Shown piece by piece: positions 1 to 7,918 of a stretch of DNA of 14,623 nt. Source of the DNA: CAZUSO01 sp964622775 (GTDB taxonomy: Bacteria; Bacteroidota; Bacteroidia; Chitinophagales; Chitinophagaceae); NCBI GenBank assembly GCA_964622775.1, contig CAZUSO010000070.1, positions 1 through 14,623 on the forward strand, read 5' to 3'. Under the pieces are notes generated by a model, which searched no databases, was not told where the DNA came from, and was given only the letters and a program-made list of their open reading frames with translations. The position numbers and the translations under genes were made by a program. The stretch's first letter is position 1; each line of letters opens with the position of its first letter.

Positions 1-243
1 GTATGGAGTATCAAGGTAGATAAAAAATATGTTTACATGATTTACATGAATAAGGAAACCAAATACTATAATTATCTCAAGTGGGACAGGGCTACGCAAC
101 GGGCGGTAATTGATAAAAAAATACAAAGATTTGATGACCCTTCCACGTTCATTACCGCGCCCGTGCTGGACGGTTTTGATTATAACTATGTCTATATCCC
201 TTTATCGGAAAACAGCATATTGAGGAAAAAATTCGGGGAATAA
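1..243 (+). CDS. 3' end of a paralogue of the downstream secreted protein (partial)
   Basis: The frame is open from the first base and ends at TAA 241-243, leaving 80 codons of a gene whose start lies outside the window. By eye, those 80 residues match the last 80 residues of the 499-aa protein at 511-2010 at 64 positions (80%), with no gap and the same last three residues (FGE). Several stretches are also identical or nearly so at the nucleotide level, so this is a tandem paralogue from a fairly recent duplication or gene conversion. The segment is rich in Tyr, Asp and Lys and looks like alternating beta strands, without a catalytic motif I can name. Function is unknown. It is inferred to be exported because its paralogue carries a signal peptide. 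Confidence 0.85.
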   Translation, partial: VWSIKVDKKYVYMIYMNKETKYYNYLKWDRATQRAVIDKKIQRFDDPSTFITAPVLDGFDYNYVYIPLSENSILRKKFGE

Positions 244-299
244 GGGGGTGGTTGTCCTCACGCTGGTGGGCGCCACCCATTACAGCATCGGGCGGGATG

Positions 300-332
300 A
301 AGTTTGCCAAAATTTGGAATTTTGGCAAACTT
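300..332. repeat. Perfect inverted repeat, 15-bp arms, 3-nt loop
   Basis: Arms 300-314 and 318-332 are exact reverse complements around the loop TGG. It lies 57 nt after the stop of the upstream partial gene and before the promoter of the next gene. No T-run follows on either strand, so it is not a textbook intrinsic terminator, although a position after a stop codon fits transcript-end protection. A shorter GGTGG-GCG-CCACC hairpin lies just upstream. Confidence 0.75.
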
Positions 333-448
333 GCCTGAAGAAGTACTATAGAAAAAAACAACGCACCATCCTGCCTTTTCTCTCCAGGTCATTCCGCAGG
401 AATCTACAGTATGAAGTTAAAAAAGTCAAATTTTTTGTATTGAATCTT

Positions 449-456
449 TACTTTTG
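449..456 (+). promoter_or_regulatory. Candidate Bacteroidetes -7 box (TACTTTTG)
   Basis: Matches the TAnnTTTG consensus and ends 54 nt before the ATG at 511. No convincing TTG -33 box is seen at the usual spacing, so this is a candidate only. Confidence 0.4.
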
Positions 457-510
457 AACTAACAATAGCAATACCGGTGAATGCAGGTATTGCTTTAAAC
501 ACCCTTTACA

Positions 511-2010
511 ATGCGTTGGTATTTTTTCTTCTTTTTACTTATCCCGGCACTCCCGGCTCAACTGGCGGCAAAGCACAAAATATACATCATGCTTGACCCG
601 GCAGAGTGCACCAATTGCCTGAACCAGGCAGAATACATCAATAAGCTCAACAGCGATTATCAAAAGATATTCGTGTTTGAAAAACGCTACAGGACAGATT
701 CCGCTTTTCTTAGAGAGCGATTCCTTATTGAACCGGAAGACCGTATGGTATGGTCAGACAGCTTATATCAGGTTTTCAAAAATGACGATAAGGGATATCA
801 CTCTTCCGTGGCATTTTATAACCCGGAAAACGGCAAGATATTAAAAACACAACTCGTACACCTTAGTCAGAATCTGAATTGCTTAAATGCTTACTATAAG
901 GATGAAGATACCCTGCACTTCAAAGACGAAGTTTTTGGTAGCAGCCCTTTTTTCAACCAAACCGGCAATTCATTTTATTTCTTTAATTATACAACAAAGA
1001 GCCTTTCTGCATATGATAAACTATGTTATGCACATCGATATGACATAAAGATTTCCGACAGCCTGATTCAACATGCCTATCAGCTAAAATACGGAAATGA
1101 GTGGGAAAGAAAATACGCCCTTACCACTAACTATTGCCGGGCTCACAGAAGACAGGATCAAAATATGATTACATCCTACTATCCCAAAGGGGACAGCTTA
1201 TACGTTCTGGCGCAACATAATTATTTATACTTTACTAAAGCTGATACCAACCAGGTTAATCTGGATACCAATACATCCGTATTTTTAACCCTTACCCTCT
1301 TTGTGAACGGGTATCCGACAGACCAGGGGATTTTTGAAAATTATCTTGACTTTAATCACTTAGATGCTTCACGAGGCATCAAACGGCATCTCCTCCATTC
1401 CAACTCCGGCAAGGCTCATTATAATCTAACCGGAAATGGGATATTTATAGATAATGAAGGGAAAGTATATGCTGAAATTATTGGAGGATATCATCCTAAT
1501 GAAGTCAATCATTTTCTGGCAAAATATGAGCCGTCTCCCGAAGGAAATTTTGTTTTTACTTCTTTTTACGATAAGACCTTGCCGGAAACATACAATACAT
1601 TAAAATACAACAATGTATTTCCTCCATTTAAAATCCCATACGCTTATCCTTATTTTACGACCAATATGAGCGATTATATTTTCTCTGTTGATTCCAGCCG
1701 GCAGGATATAGAGATGGGCTATTTCGATAAAATCGGGAAAATAAAATTTCCACAAAGTGAATTGAGCATTTGGGATTTAAAAGTAAGCCCGCAATATGTT
1801 TACATGATTTACATGAATAAAGAAACCAAATACTACAACTTTCTCAAGTGGGACAGGATTACCAGGCAGGCTGTTGTGGACAAAAGAATACAAAGATTTG
1901 ATGATCCTTCCATGTTCATTACCGCACCCGTACTGGATGATTTCGACTATAACTATGTCTATATCCCTTTATCGGAAAACAGCGTACTGAGAAAAAGGTT
2001 CGGGGAATAA
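511..2010 (+). CDS. Secreted protein of unknown function with N-terminal CxxC, tandem paralogue
   Basis: I do not recognise a named family. The 499-aa product begins with a clear signal peptide: Arg2, a Phe/Leu-rich core at about residues 5-12, and an Ala-rich end near residues 16-20. Export from the cytoplasm is therefore likely. Shortly after it, C33-T-N-C36 in the context of a beta strand followed by a helix resembles the redox loop of thioredoxin-like domains, but other fold features cannot be confirmed by eye. The rest is aromatic-rich with repeated short strand-like segments (for example around FYFFNY, LYVLAQ, VYMIYM), which could be a beta-propeller; this is inference. The last 80 residues are 80% identical to the gene fragment at 1-243. 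The ATG at 511 is the first in frame and gives an intact signal peptide; no Shine-Dalgarno is visible, as is usual in Bacteroidetes. Confidence 0.85.
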   Translation: MRWYFFFFLLIPALPAQLAAKHKIYIMLDPAECTNCLNQAEYINKLNSDYQKIFVFEKRYRTDSAFLRERFLIEPEDRMVWSDSLYQVFKNDDKGYHSSVAFYNPENGKILKTQLVHLSQNLNCLNAYYKDEDTLHFKDEVFGSSPFFNQTGNSFYFFNYTTKSLSAYDKLCYAHRYDIKISDSLIQHAYQLKYGNEWERKYALTTNYCRAHRRQDQNMITSYYPKGDSLYVLAQHNYLYFTKADTNQVNLDTNTSVFLTLTLFVNGYPTDQGIFENYLDFNHLDASRGIKRHLLHSNSGKAHYNLTGNGIFIDNEGKVYAEIIGGYHPNEVNHFLAKYEPSPEGNFVFTSFYDKTLPETYNTLKYNNVFPPFKIPYAYPYFTTNMSDYIFSVDSSRQDIEMGYFDKIGKIKFPQSELSIWDLKVSPQYVYMIYMNKETKYYNFLKWDRITRQAVVDKRIQRFDDPSMFITAPVLDDFDYNYVYIPLSENSVLRKRFGE

Positions 2011-2045
2011 TAAGAATCGAAGCATTTATCCACCTATTCTCAAAC

Positions 2046-2097
2046 CACGGTCACAGGCTAACCGTGACAGCAGTTTGTCTTGTTGGTGAAAACACCA
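2046..2097 (+). repeat. Two short hairpins after the secreted-protein gene
   Basis: CACGGT (2046-2051) pairs with ACCGTG (2061-2066), and TGGTG (2084-2088) pairs with CACCA (2093-2097) around an AAAA loop. Neither is followed by a clear T-run, so termination is only possible. The remainder of 2011-2262 holds one promoter box and no gene that I can see. Confidence 0.35.
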
Positions 2098-2156
2098 GAG
2101 GAAGCAGGCGCGCAATTTAAGGCGGATCCTTTTTAAAGTGTATTTTGATAAAAACA

Positions 2157-2164
2157 TATCTTTG
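2157..2164 (+). promoter_or_regulatory. Candidate Bacteroidetes -7 box (TATCTTTG)
   Basis: Matches TAnnTTTG in the intergenic gap, 98 nt before the ATG at 2263. A TTTG at 2144-2147 is too close (9 nt) for the usual -33 box. Confidence 0.4.
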
Positions 2165-2262
2165 CGATAACCAAATCGTCAGCCGGAACCAGCTTTGATT
2201 CCTGACAATCTTTGCTGCGCTAAATGTGGATGAATATGCTAAGTAATCGCTGCTCTATAATA

Positions 2263-2751
2263 ATGAAGAGTTTCCTGAAATATACCGGGTTTCTGACCAT
2301 ACTTTGCTTATGGACGGCCTGCAAAGACAGTGGTTCTCCCAAATCCATAGCTACTCTGTTTTTAATCAGCATGAATAAGAACGATATGGTTACCGCACGC
2401 AATATATCTACCAGAAACACGCAGGATATACTGAAGATTTGGGAAAAGCTGACAAAAGACAAGTTTACCGAAGCGGAGCTGAACCGGCGGGCAGAAAACT
2501 TCAAAGTGGAAGTATATCGTGTGAAGCAGACCTCCGATACCATTGCCTGGGTTCAGTTTAAAACCCGACCCCAAATTCTACCTTTTGAAGAAATCAGGCT
2601 GTTAAAATTTACTGACAAAAGCGGACGGGAGCGTTGGAGGGTGGATATTTCAACACTGGCTCTTCTCGAAAGCGACAGCAGCATGAATGCAACCTCTTCC
2701 GATGACGGACAGCTGCACCCCGAACCAGACAGCACGGCCGCGCCGGAATAA
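2263..2751 (+). CDS. Small DUF4878-like lipoprotein
   Basis: This 162-aa product starts MKSFLK, followed by a hydrophobic stretch ending LWTAC (Cys20), a lipoprotein signal of the relaxed type common in Bacteroidetes; Trp at the -3 position is not ideal. The following segment (SPKSIATLFLISMNKNDMVT, then a helical region) resembles the start of DUF4878 domains, in which a short helix and strand domain follows the lipid anchor. The tail is acidic and Ser/Pro-rich and looks disordered. An in-frame ATG at 2224 would put 13 polar residues before the signal, so 2263 is preferred. Gene order is secreted protein, this gene, metK; no functional link is evident. Probable location: periplasmic face of the inner membrane or the outer membrane. 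The family assignment is from sequence resemblance only. Confidence 0.75.
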   Translation: MKSFLKYTGFLTILCLWTACKDSGSPKSIATLFLISMNKNDMVTARNISTRNTQDILKIWEKLTKDKFTEAELNRRAENFKVEVYRVKQTSDTIAWVQFKTRPQILPFEEIRLLKFTDKSGRERWRVDISTLALLESDSSMNATSSDDGQLHPEPDSTAAPE

Positions 2752-2786
2752 TTCATGAAACTATACTATCATTGAAAGCTATGCCC

Positions 2787-2794
2787 TAAATTTG
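2787..2794 (+). promoter_or_regulatory. Candidate -7 box for metK (TAAATTTG)
   Basis: Matches TAnnTTTG and ends 40 nt before the metK ATG. A TTG at 2772-2774 is only 12 nt upstream, shorter than the usual gap. Confidence 0.5.
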
Positions 2795-2834
2795 CGGATT
2801 AATTTTTTCATTCCAAAACAGCATTTACGATTTT

Positions 2835-4124
2835 ATGCCTTATTTATTTACCTCGGAATCTGTATCCGAGGGACATCCCGATAAAGTAGCCGATCAGATT
2901 TCCGATGCGCTTATTGATAACTTCCTGGCTTTCGATAAAGATTCTAAAGTGGCTTGCGAAACGCTGGTGACTACCGGGCAGGTTATTTTAGCCGGAGAAG
3001 TGAAATCCAATGCCTATTTAGACGTTCAGAATATTGCCCGGAAAGTCATTGAGAAAATCGGTTACACCAAAAGTGAATACATGTTCGAAGCAAAATCCTG
3101 CGGGGTAATGTCGGCTATTCACGAGCAGTCTGCTGACATTAATCAGGGTGTGGATCGGGAGAAAAAAGAAGATCAGGGCGCCGGTGATCAGGGAATGATG
3201 TTCGGGTATGCAACCAACGAAACCGACAATTATATGCCGCTTGCGCTGGACCTGGCTCATGCGCTCCTGATAGAGCTGGCAGTATTGCGAAGAGAAAACA
3301 AGCAAATAAAATACTTAGCTCCCGATGCCAAATCACAAGTGACCATTGAGTATGATGATGACAATAAACCTGTCCGCATTGATACCATTGTGATCTCAAC
3401 GCAGCATGATGATTTTATCAAACCAAAATCTGATAAGGCTGCCGATGTGAAAAAGGCGGATCAGGAAATGCTGGACATTATTTATAAAGATATCACGGGT
3501 ATTCTCATCCCGAGAGTGATGAAGAAATACGCGAAGTATCGCCATTTATTCAATGATAAAATCACCTACCATATCAATCCTACCGGTAAATTTGTAATCG
3601 GCGGTCCGCATGGCGATACAGGTCTTACCGGTCGTAAGATTATTGTAGATACCTATGGCGGAAAAGGCGCACATGGCGGCGGCGCATTCAGCGGAAAAGA
3701 TCCTTCCAAAGTAGATCGCTCCGCGGCTTACGCTACCCGGCATATTGCAAAAAATCTGGTAGCCGCCGGTCTTTGTGATGAAGTGCTGGTACAGGTTTCC
3801 TATGCCATTGGTATTGCCGCACCGACTTCTGTTAATGTCAATACATTTGGCAGCGCTAAAGTCAATTTAACCGATGGAGCGATTGCCAGGAAAGTAGCTG
3901 AGCTTTTTGATATGCGGCCGTTTTTTATAGAAAAAAGGCTGAAGCTGCGTAATCCGATTTATAGCGAAACCGCAGCCTACGGACACTTCGGAAGAAAGAA
4001 CGAAACGGCAACCAAAACATTTGTTTCGCATGAGGGCAAACAAAAGAATCTTAAGGTGGAACTGTTCACCTGGGAAAAGCTGGATAGTGTAAATAAGGTG
4101 AAGAAGGCATTCGGACTTAAATAA
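2835..4124 (+). CDS. metK: S-adenosylmethionine synthase
   Basis: MetK makes S-adenosylmethionine from methionine and ATP, with release of phosphate and diphosphate, in the cytoplasm. The N-terminus reads TSESVSEGHPDK, with His14, Asp16 and Lys17 in the positions of the ATP/metal-binding residues of E. coli MetK. Signature 1 (GAGDQGMMFGYA) is at residues 115-126 and signature 2 (GGGAFSGKD) at 281-289. The loop before signature 1 contains QSADINQGVD, part of the mobile active-site loop. At 429 aa it is longer than E. coli MetK (384 aa), with inserted sequence in the middle, for example the Lys/Asp-rich stretch at about 193-206. It appears monocistronic: its own promoter box lies upstream and a strong hairpin terminator begins 22 nt after the stop. 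I see no SAM riboswitch in the 83 nt upstream. Confidence 0.98.
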   Translation: MPYLFTSESVSEGHPDKVADQISDALIDNFLAFDKDSKVACETLVTTGQVILAGEVKSNAYLDVQNIARKVIEKIGYTKSEYMFEAKSCGVMSAIHEQSADINQGVDREKKEDQGAGDQGMMFGYATNETDNYMPLALDLAHALLIELAVLRRENKQIKYLAPDAKSQVTIEYDDDNKPVRIDTIVISTQHDDFIKPKSDKAADVKKADQEMLDIIYKDITGILIPRVMKKYAKYRHLFNDKITYHINPTGKFVIGGPHGDTGLTGRKIIVDTYGGKGAHGGGAFSGKDPSKVDRSAAYATRHIAKNLVAAGLCDEVLVQVSYAIGIAAPTSVNVNTFGSAKVNLTDGAIARKVAELFDMRPFFIEKRLKLRNPIYSETAAYGHFGRKNETATKTFVSHEGKQKNLKVELFTWEKLDSVNKVKKAFGLK

Positions 4125-4146
4125 CCCGATTGGAAAAATTTCATAC

Positions 4147-4186
4147 CGCCACAGCCCACGGTTTTGACCGTGGGCTGTGGCGTTTT
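4147..4186 (+). terminator. Rho-independent terminator of metK
   Basis: Perfect 15-bp GC-rich stem (arms 4147-4161 and 4168-4182), loop TTTTGA, followed by TTTT at 4183-4186. It starts 22 nt after the metK stop codon. Confidence 0.85.
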
Positions 4187-4584
4187 ACATTATTGGACAT
4201 GCCAAAATGTTGCATGCTTTTCCTTTCTCGTGCCGTTTGGAATTACGCAAAAGCCTATGATATTACCTTATTGGCGAAAACAAAGGCAAAGGCGGGAAAG
4301 ATGCATCTTCATACGACCAAAGCAATTTGAATAGAATTTCTGCGTGGCGAAATCTCCGATTGCTTTTACGATAGTGCCGGCTGGCGTGCCAATTCTTTCG
4401 GGTGCCCATGTGAGGTTAAATTGTCAATTTTCAATGCCCCACTCCATTAAAATCATTTCGCTGCGCTACATGATTTCAATTTCAATCGTGACGGCTCATT
4501 TTTTTGCCCGGCCATAACCATAGGTGCAACAATTTGCGATACCTTTTTTCATTTCTACCCATAATTCCTTCGCAACATATGCTC
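4187..4584. other. Long non-coding stretch between metK and the aminopeptidase
   Basis: About 400 nt hold no gene that I can support. A + strand frame from just after the TGA near 4258 to a TAG near 4377 is open for about 38 codons (YYLIGENKGKGG... ISAWRNLRLLLR). It has no start codon and could be a decayed gene tail or chance. No hairpin or RNA-gene signature stands out apart from the terminator at its left edge. Confidence 0.4.
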
Positions 4585-4592
4585 TATATTTG
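4585..4592 (+). promoter_or_regulatory. Candidate -7 box for pepA-polX (TATATTTG)
   Basis: Matches TAnnTTTG and ends 27 nt before the ATG at 4620. No TTG is seen at the usual -33 distance. Confidence 0.5.
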
Positions 4593-4619
4593 TAGGCACT
4601 AAAAAAATGACGAAGCCAC

Positions 4620-6047
4620 ATGTACTTTAAAATTCAAAAAGAAGCCAAAGCAAATCTTGCCTATATCATTAATGATGAAAAACAGGTAGCCGGATTACCG
4701 TTTACAAAAGAAGAAAAGGATTATCTGCAGAAGCAGATTAGTAATGAGCGCTCCTGCATTTCCCTTAATTATTTTACGCACGAAGTCTTCGTGATTTATT
4801 GTCAGGCAAAAAAAGAACCGTATAATTCTGCTGAGGTCATTCGCAAAAACGGTGCAAAATTACAAAAGCAGTTACAGCAGATAAAGGCTAAAACTATACA
4901 TTTAATCAATGCTTCCTCAGAAGAAAAGGCGGCGTATCTGCTGGCGGAAGGGATTGCCCTCGCCAATTACCAGTTCCTGAAATACAAAAGTGATGCCCGC
5001 AAAATCAACCATACTTTAACGGAGCTTACTTTCGACCGGAAGTCCATCACGCAAAAGGATGTAAAGCAATTAGAGGCTGTTATCGCCGCTGTGTATCATG
5101 CACGCAATCTGGTGAATGAGCCGCTACAGTTTCTTACCGCAGAACAGTTATCCAAAGAATTGACCGCAATAGGTAAAGAAGGCCGGTTTCGCGTAAGTGT
5201 ATGGGGAAAATCCAAGATAGAACAAATGAATATGGGCGGCATCCTCGCCGTAAACCGGGGCAGCGTTTTGCCACCCACTTTCACCATTATGGAACATAAA
5301 CCGGCAAAGCCCGTAAATAAAACGCCAATTATTCTGGTGGGAAAAGGTATCGTTTATGACACGGGTGGCCTGAGTCTGAAACCGACCGCCAATTCGATGG
5401 ACCGGATGAAAAGCGATATGAGCGGCGCAGCATTGGTTGCCGCAGTGATGTACGTGGCCGGTACGCTGGATCTGCCCCTGCACCTGATCGGCTTAGTACC
5501 GGCTACCGAAAACCGCCCCGGTGAAAATGCTTATGTGCCGGGAGACGTGATAACCATGTACAGCGGCACGACCGTAGAAGTGCTCAATACAGATGCCGAA
5601 GGGCGATTAGTGCTGGCGGATGCATTGCATTATGCGAAAAAATATGACCCTGCGCTGGTGCTGGATTTTGCCACGCTTACCGGCGCTGCTGCCGTTGCGA
5701 TAGGGGATGCGGGCATTGTTTGCATGGGTACGGCAGCGGATGTGGTAAAGGAAAGACTGCAGGCCAGCGGCTGCCGTCAGTATGAACGGCTGGTGGAATA
5801 TCCGCTTTGGGAGGAATACGGCAAGATGATCAAATCCGATATTGCCGATCTGAAGAATATCGGCGGCCCTACCGGCGGCGCCATCACGGCAGGGAAGTTC
5901 CTGCAGCATTTTACGGACTATCCCTGGATGCATTTTGACATTGCCGGCGTATCACACCATATTACCGGCAAGGACTACCGGCCTGTAGGGGGCACCGGCT
6001 ACGGAGTGCGTATGATTGTTGATTTTTTATTGGATTATGCGCAATAA
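4620..6047 (+). CDS. pepA: Leucyl aminopeptidase, peptidase family M17
   Basis: This cytosolic two-metal enzyme removes N-terminal amino acids from peptides, normally as a hexamer. The 475-aa product has a variable N-terminal domain (about residues 1-160) and a well-conserved catalytic domain. By comparison with bovine lens aminopeptidase, the metal ligands are K242 and D247 (in GKGIVYDTGG), D266 (in MKSDMSG), and D325 and E327 (in the family signature NTDAEGRL, 323-330). The catalytic Lys and Arg correspond to K254 and R329. All are present, so activity is expected. The ATG at 4620 is the only plausible start: the ATG at 4607 is in another frame and stops within eight codons. The polX-like gene follows after 28 nt, probably on the same transcript. 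The symbol pepA is by family resemblance; substrate preference cannot be read from the sequence. Confidence 0.95.
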   Translation: MYFKIQKEAKANLAYIINDEKQVAGLPFTKEEKDYLQKQISNERSCISLNYFTHEVFVIYCQAKKEPYNSAEVIRKNGAKLQKQLQQIKAKTIHLINASSEEKAAYLLAEGIALANYQFLKYKSDARKINHTLTELTFDRKSITQKDVKQLEAVIAAVYHARNLVNEPLQFLTAEQLSKELTAIGKEGRFRVSVWGKSKIEQMNMGGILAVNRGSVLPPTFTIMEHKPAKPVNKTPIILVGKGIVYDTGGLSLKPTANSMDRMKSDMSGAALVAAVMYVAGTLDLPLHLIGLVPATENRPGENAYVPGDVITMYSGTTVEVLNTDAEGRLVLADALHYAKKYDPALVLDFATLTGAAAVAIGDAGIVCMGTAADVVKERLQASGCRQYERLVEYPLWEEYGKMIKSDIADLKNIGGPTGGAITAGKFLQHFTDYPWMHFDIAGVSHHITGKDYRPVGGTGYGVRMIVDFLLDYAQ

Positions 6048-6075
6048 GGCATCGTCCTTTTAAAATTGTTGTCTT

Positions 6076-7755
6076 ATGACGAATGCTGAAATTGCCGGCA
6101 TGTTTGAGCTGCTGGCTAAGTTAATGGATATCCACGGCGACAATAGCTTCAAAGCCAAATCATATAGCGGCGCGGCTTTCCGGATAGAAAAATGGACTGA
6201 GGCTATATCGGAAATGGACGAGCCGGCCATCCGTTCTGTTCCCGGTATCGGCGATTCCATTACGAAGCATATTATTGAAATCCGGGAAACGGGGCAGTTC
6301 GAGCCGCTTCTGGATTATCTCGAAAAGACACCGCCGGGAATTGTAACGCTGTTGGACATTAAAGGGATTGGCCCTAAGAAGATCGGCCAGCTCTGGCACG
6401 AATTAAATATTCAGTCAGTAGATGAGCTGGAAAAAGCCTGCAGAGAAAATAAGTTGGTTCATCTCAAAGGTTTTACCGCAAAAACACAGGATACCATTCT
6501 TCAGAAAATTGCCTTTCGAAAAAGCAATGAGCATTTTTTCCTTTGGGCCAAAGCCGAACCTTATGCAACGCTGATGATGCAAAAGCTGGAGGAAAATTTC
6601 CCCGATGACCGAACGGATTTCGCCGGATGGTTTCGCCGGCAAATGCCCGTATTAGACGTAGTAGAATTAGTGGTAACCATTCCGCAAACTGCCCTGGAGA
6701 CGTATTTTTCTTCCTGGAATCAGGCAAGAACCGTTTATAAGGATAACGCCCTTTGGCTGCATATTCCCAATGTGCCTGACTTTGCATTTTACTTTACCGA
6801 TCCGGAGCATTTTTACCGGGAGCTTTTCCTGAAAAGCGGCAGCGAGGATTTCCTGGAGGAATTTCAGACTGCCGGCACAATACCGCCCTCCGTAAAGAGC
6901 GAAGCGGAGATTTTCGAATCTAACCAAATGGCTGTGATACATCCGGCATTACGGGAAGAAGAATGGGCTGTAGCATCTGCACGAAATAATACCTTACCTG
7001 AGCTGATAACTACGCAGGACGTAAAGGGCCTGATCCACTGCCATTCTACCTGGAGCGATGGGAAAAACAGCATTTTGGAAATGGCGCAGGCCGCTATGGA
7101 AAAAGGACTGGAATACATGGTGCTGAGCGATCACTCCCGCTCCGCATTTTATGCAAAGGGGCTTACGCCGGAGCGCATCCGTGCGCAGCATCAGGAGGTG
7201 GATCAACTGAATGTGGAATTAGCACCATTCCGGATTTTTAAGTCTGTGGAATCCGATATCCTGCCCAACGGATCGCTGGATTATCCTGATGAGATATTGT
7301 CCGGGTTTGATCTGGTGATTGCATCCGTGCACAGTATTCTGGATATGACGCAGGAAAAGGCTATGCAACGTTTATTAGCCGCCGTTCAAAACCCGTTTAC
7401 GGATATTCTGGGACACCCTACAGGCAGGCTGCTCCTAAAGCGGGAAGGCTATCCCGTCAATCACCGTGAACTCATTGCCGCTTGTATAGAGCATCATGTC
7501 ATTATAGAGATCAATGCCAACCCGCGCCGGCTGGATCTGGACTGGACCTGGATACGCCCGGCATTAGAGCAGGGAGCCATGCTGTCGGTCAATCCTGATG
7601 CACACAGCATTGATGGTATCGGCGATATCCGGTACGGCATTCTGGCGGCACAAAAGGGCGGTTTGTATAAAGGGCGGAATCTAAGCTCAATGTCCCTGGC
7701 GGATTTTGAGCATTATACAGACACGGTAAAATCCGCAAAACGAAGAATAAAATAA
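6076..7755 (+). CDS. polX: PolX-family protein with PHP nuclease domain, polymerase site apparently degenerate
   Basis: The order of domains matches bacterial PolX (about 570 aa): an N-terminal helical 8-kDa region with helix-hairpin-helix motifs (VPGIG, residues 55-59; IKGIGPKK, 95-102), a polymerase palm, and a C-terminal PHP phosphoesterase domain. The palm looks inactive. In the segment AGWFRRQMPVLDVVELVV (183-200), the canonical GS is GW, and the DxD pair of catalytic aspartates reads V195 and E197. The third, in the usual VDLR, reads LWLH (226-229). YFTGS is changed to YFTDP (239-243). In contrast, the PHP metal and catalytic residues are all there: H321, H323, D328, H353, E392, D394, H419, H447, D508 and H510. 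The expected activity is therefore a Mn2+-dependent 3'-5' exonuclease or related phosphoesterase in DNA repair, without nucleotide addition. Non-canonical PolX proteins of this type are known. It lies 28 nt after pepA. Confidence 0.93.
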   Translation: MTNAEIAGMFELLAKLMDIHGDNSFKAKSYSGAAFRIEKWTEAISEMDEPAIRSVPGIGDSITKHIIEIRETGQFEPLLDYLEKTPPGIVTLLDIKGIGPKKIGQLWHELNIQSVDELEKACRENKLVHLKGFTAKTQDTILQKIAFRKSNEHFFLWAKAEPYATLMMQKLEENFPDDRTDFAGWFRRQMPVLDVVELVVTIPQTALETYFSSWNQARTVYKDNALWLHIPNVPDFAFYFTDPEHFYRELFLKSGSEDFLEEFQTAGTIPPSVKSEAEIFESNQMAVIHPALREEEWAVASARNNTLPELITTQDVKGLIHCHSTWSDGKNSILEMAQAAMEKGLEYMVLSDHSRSAFYAKGLTPERIRAQHQEVDQLNVELAPFRIFKSVESDILPNGSLDYPDEILSGFDLVIASVHSILDMTQEKAMQRLLAAVQNPFTDILGHPTGRLLLKREGYPVNHRELIAACIEHHVIIEINANPRRLDLDWTWIRPALEQGAMLSVNPDAHSIDGIGDIRYGILAAQKGGLYKGRNLSSMSLADFEHYTDTVKSAKRRIK

Positions 7756-7851
7756 TTTCCGGGGAATGATGATAAGCAATCTTCACTGCGTTTGCCATGA
7801 CATCAACCTGGTTCGTGCCGGCTATATAGCTTTCCCTGAAGATGATTGTCC

Positions 7852-7886
7852 AACATTGCCAATATTTTGAAGATTGGCAATGTTTT
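7852..7886 (+). terminator. Hairpin terminator after polX
   Basis: Arms 7852-7863 and 7873-7884 form a perfect 12-bp stem with a 9-nt loop. Two further T bases after the arm make TTTT at 7883-7886. It sits 97 nt after the polX stop, between convergent genes. The - strand side has no T-run, so it best serves the + strand. Confidence 0.6.
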
Positions 7887-7918
7887 GCTGCACTAATATT
7901 GCCCCAGAATATACCGGT

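Noticed and set aside
248..457. 69-aa ORF between the tandem paralogues
   Set aside because: It spans the perfect palindrome, overlaps the candidate promoter and has low-complexity content.
2752..2834. SAM-sensing riboswitch upstream of metK
   Set aside because: Only 83 nt separate the genes, a promoter box takes up part, and no paired structure of a SAM riboswitch can be drawn in the short leader.
4130..4330. 66-aa ORF directly after metK
   Set aside because: It reads through both arms of the metK terminator and has no recognisable domain.
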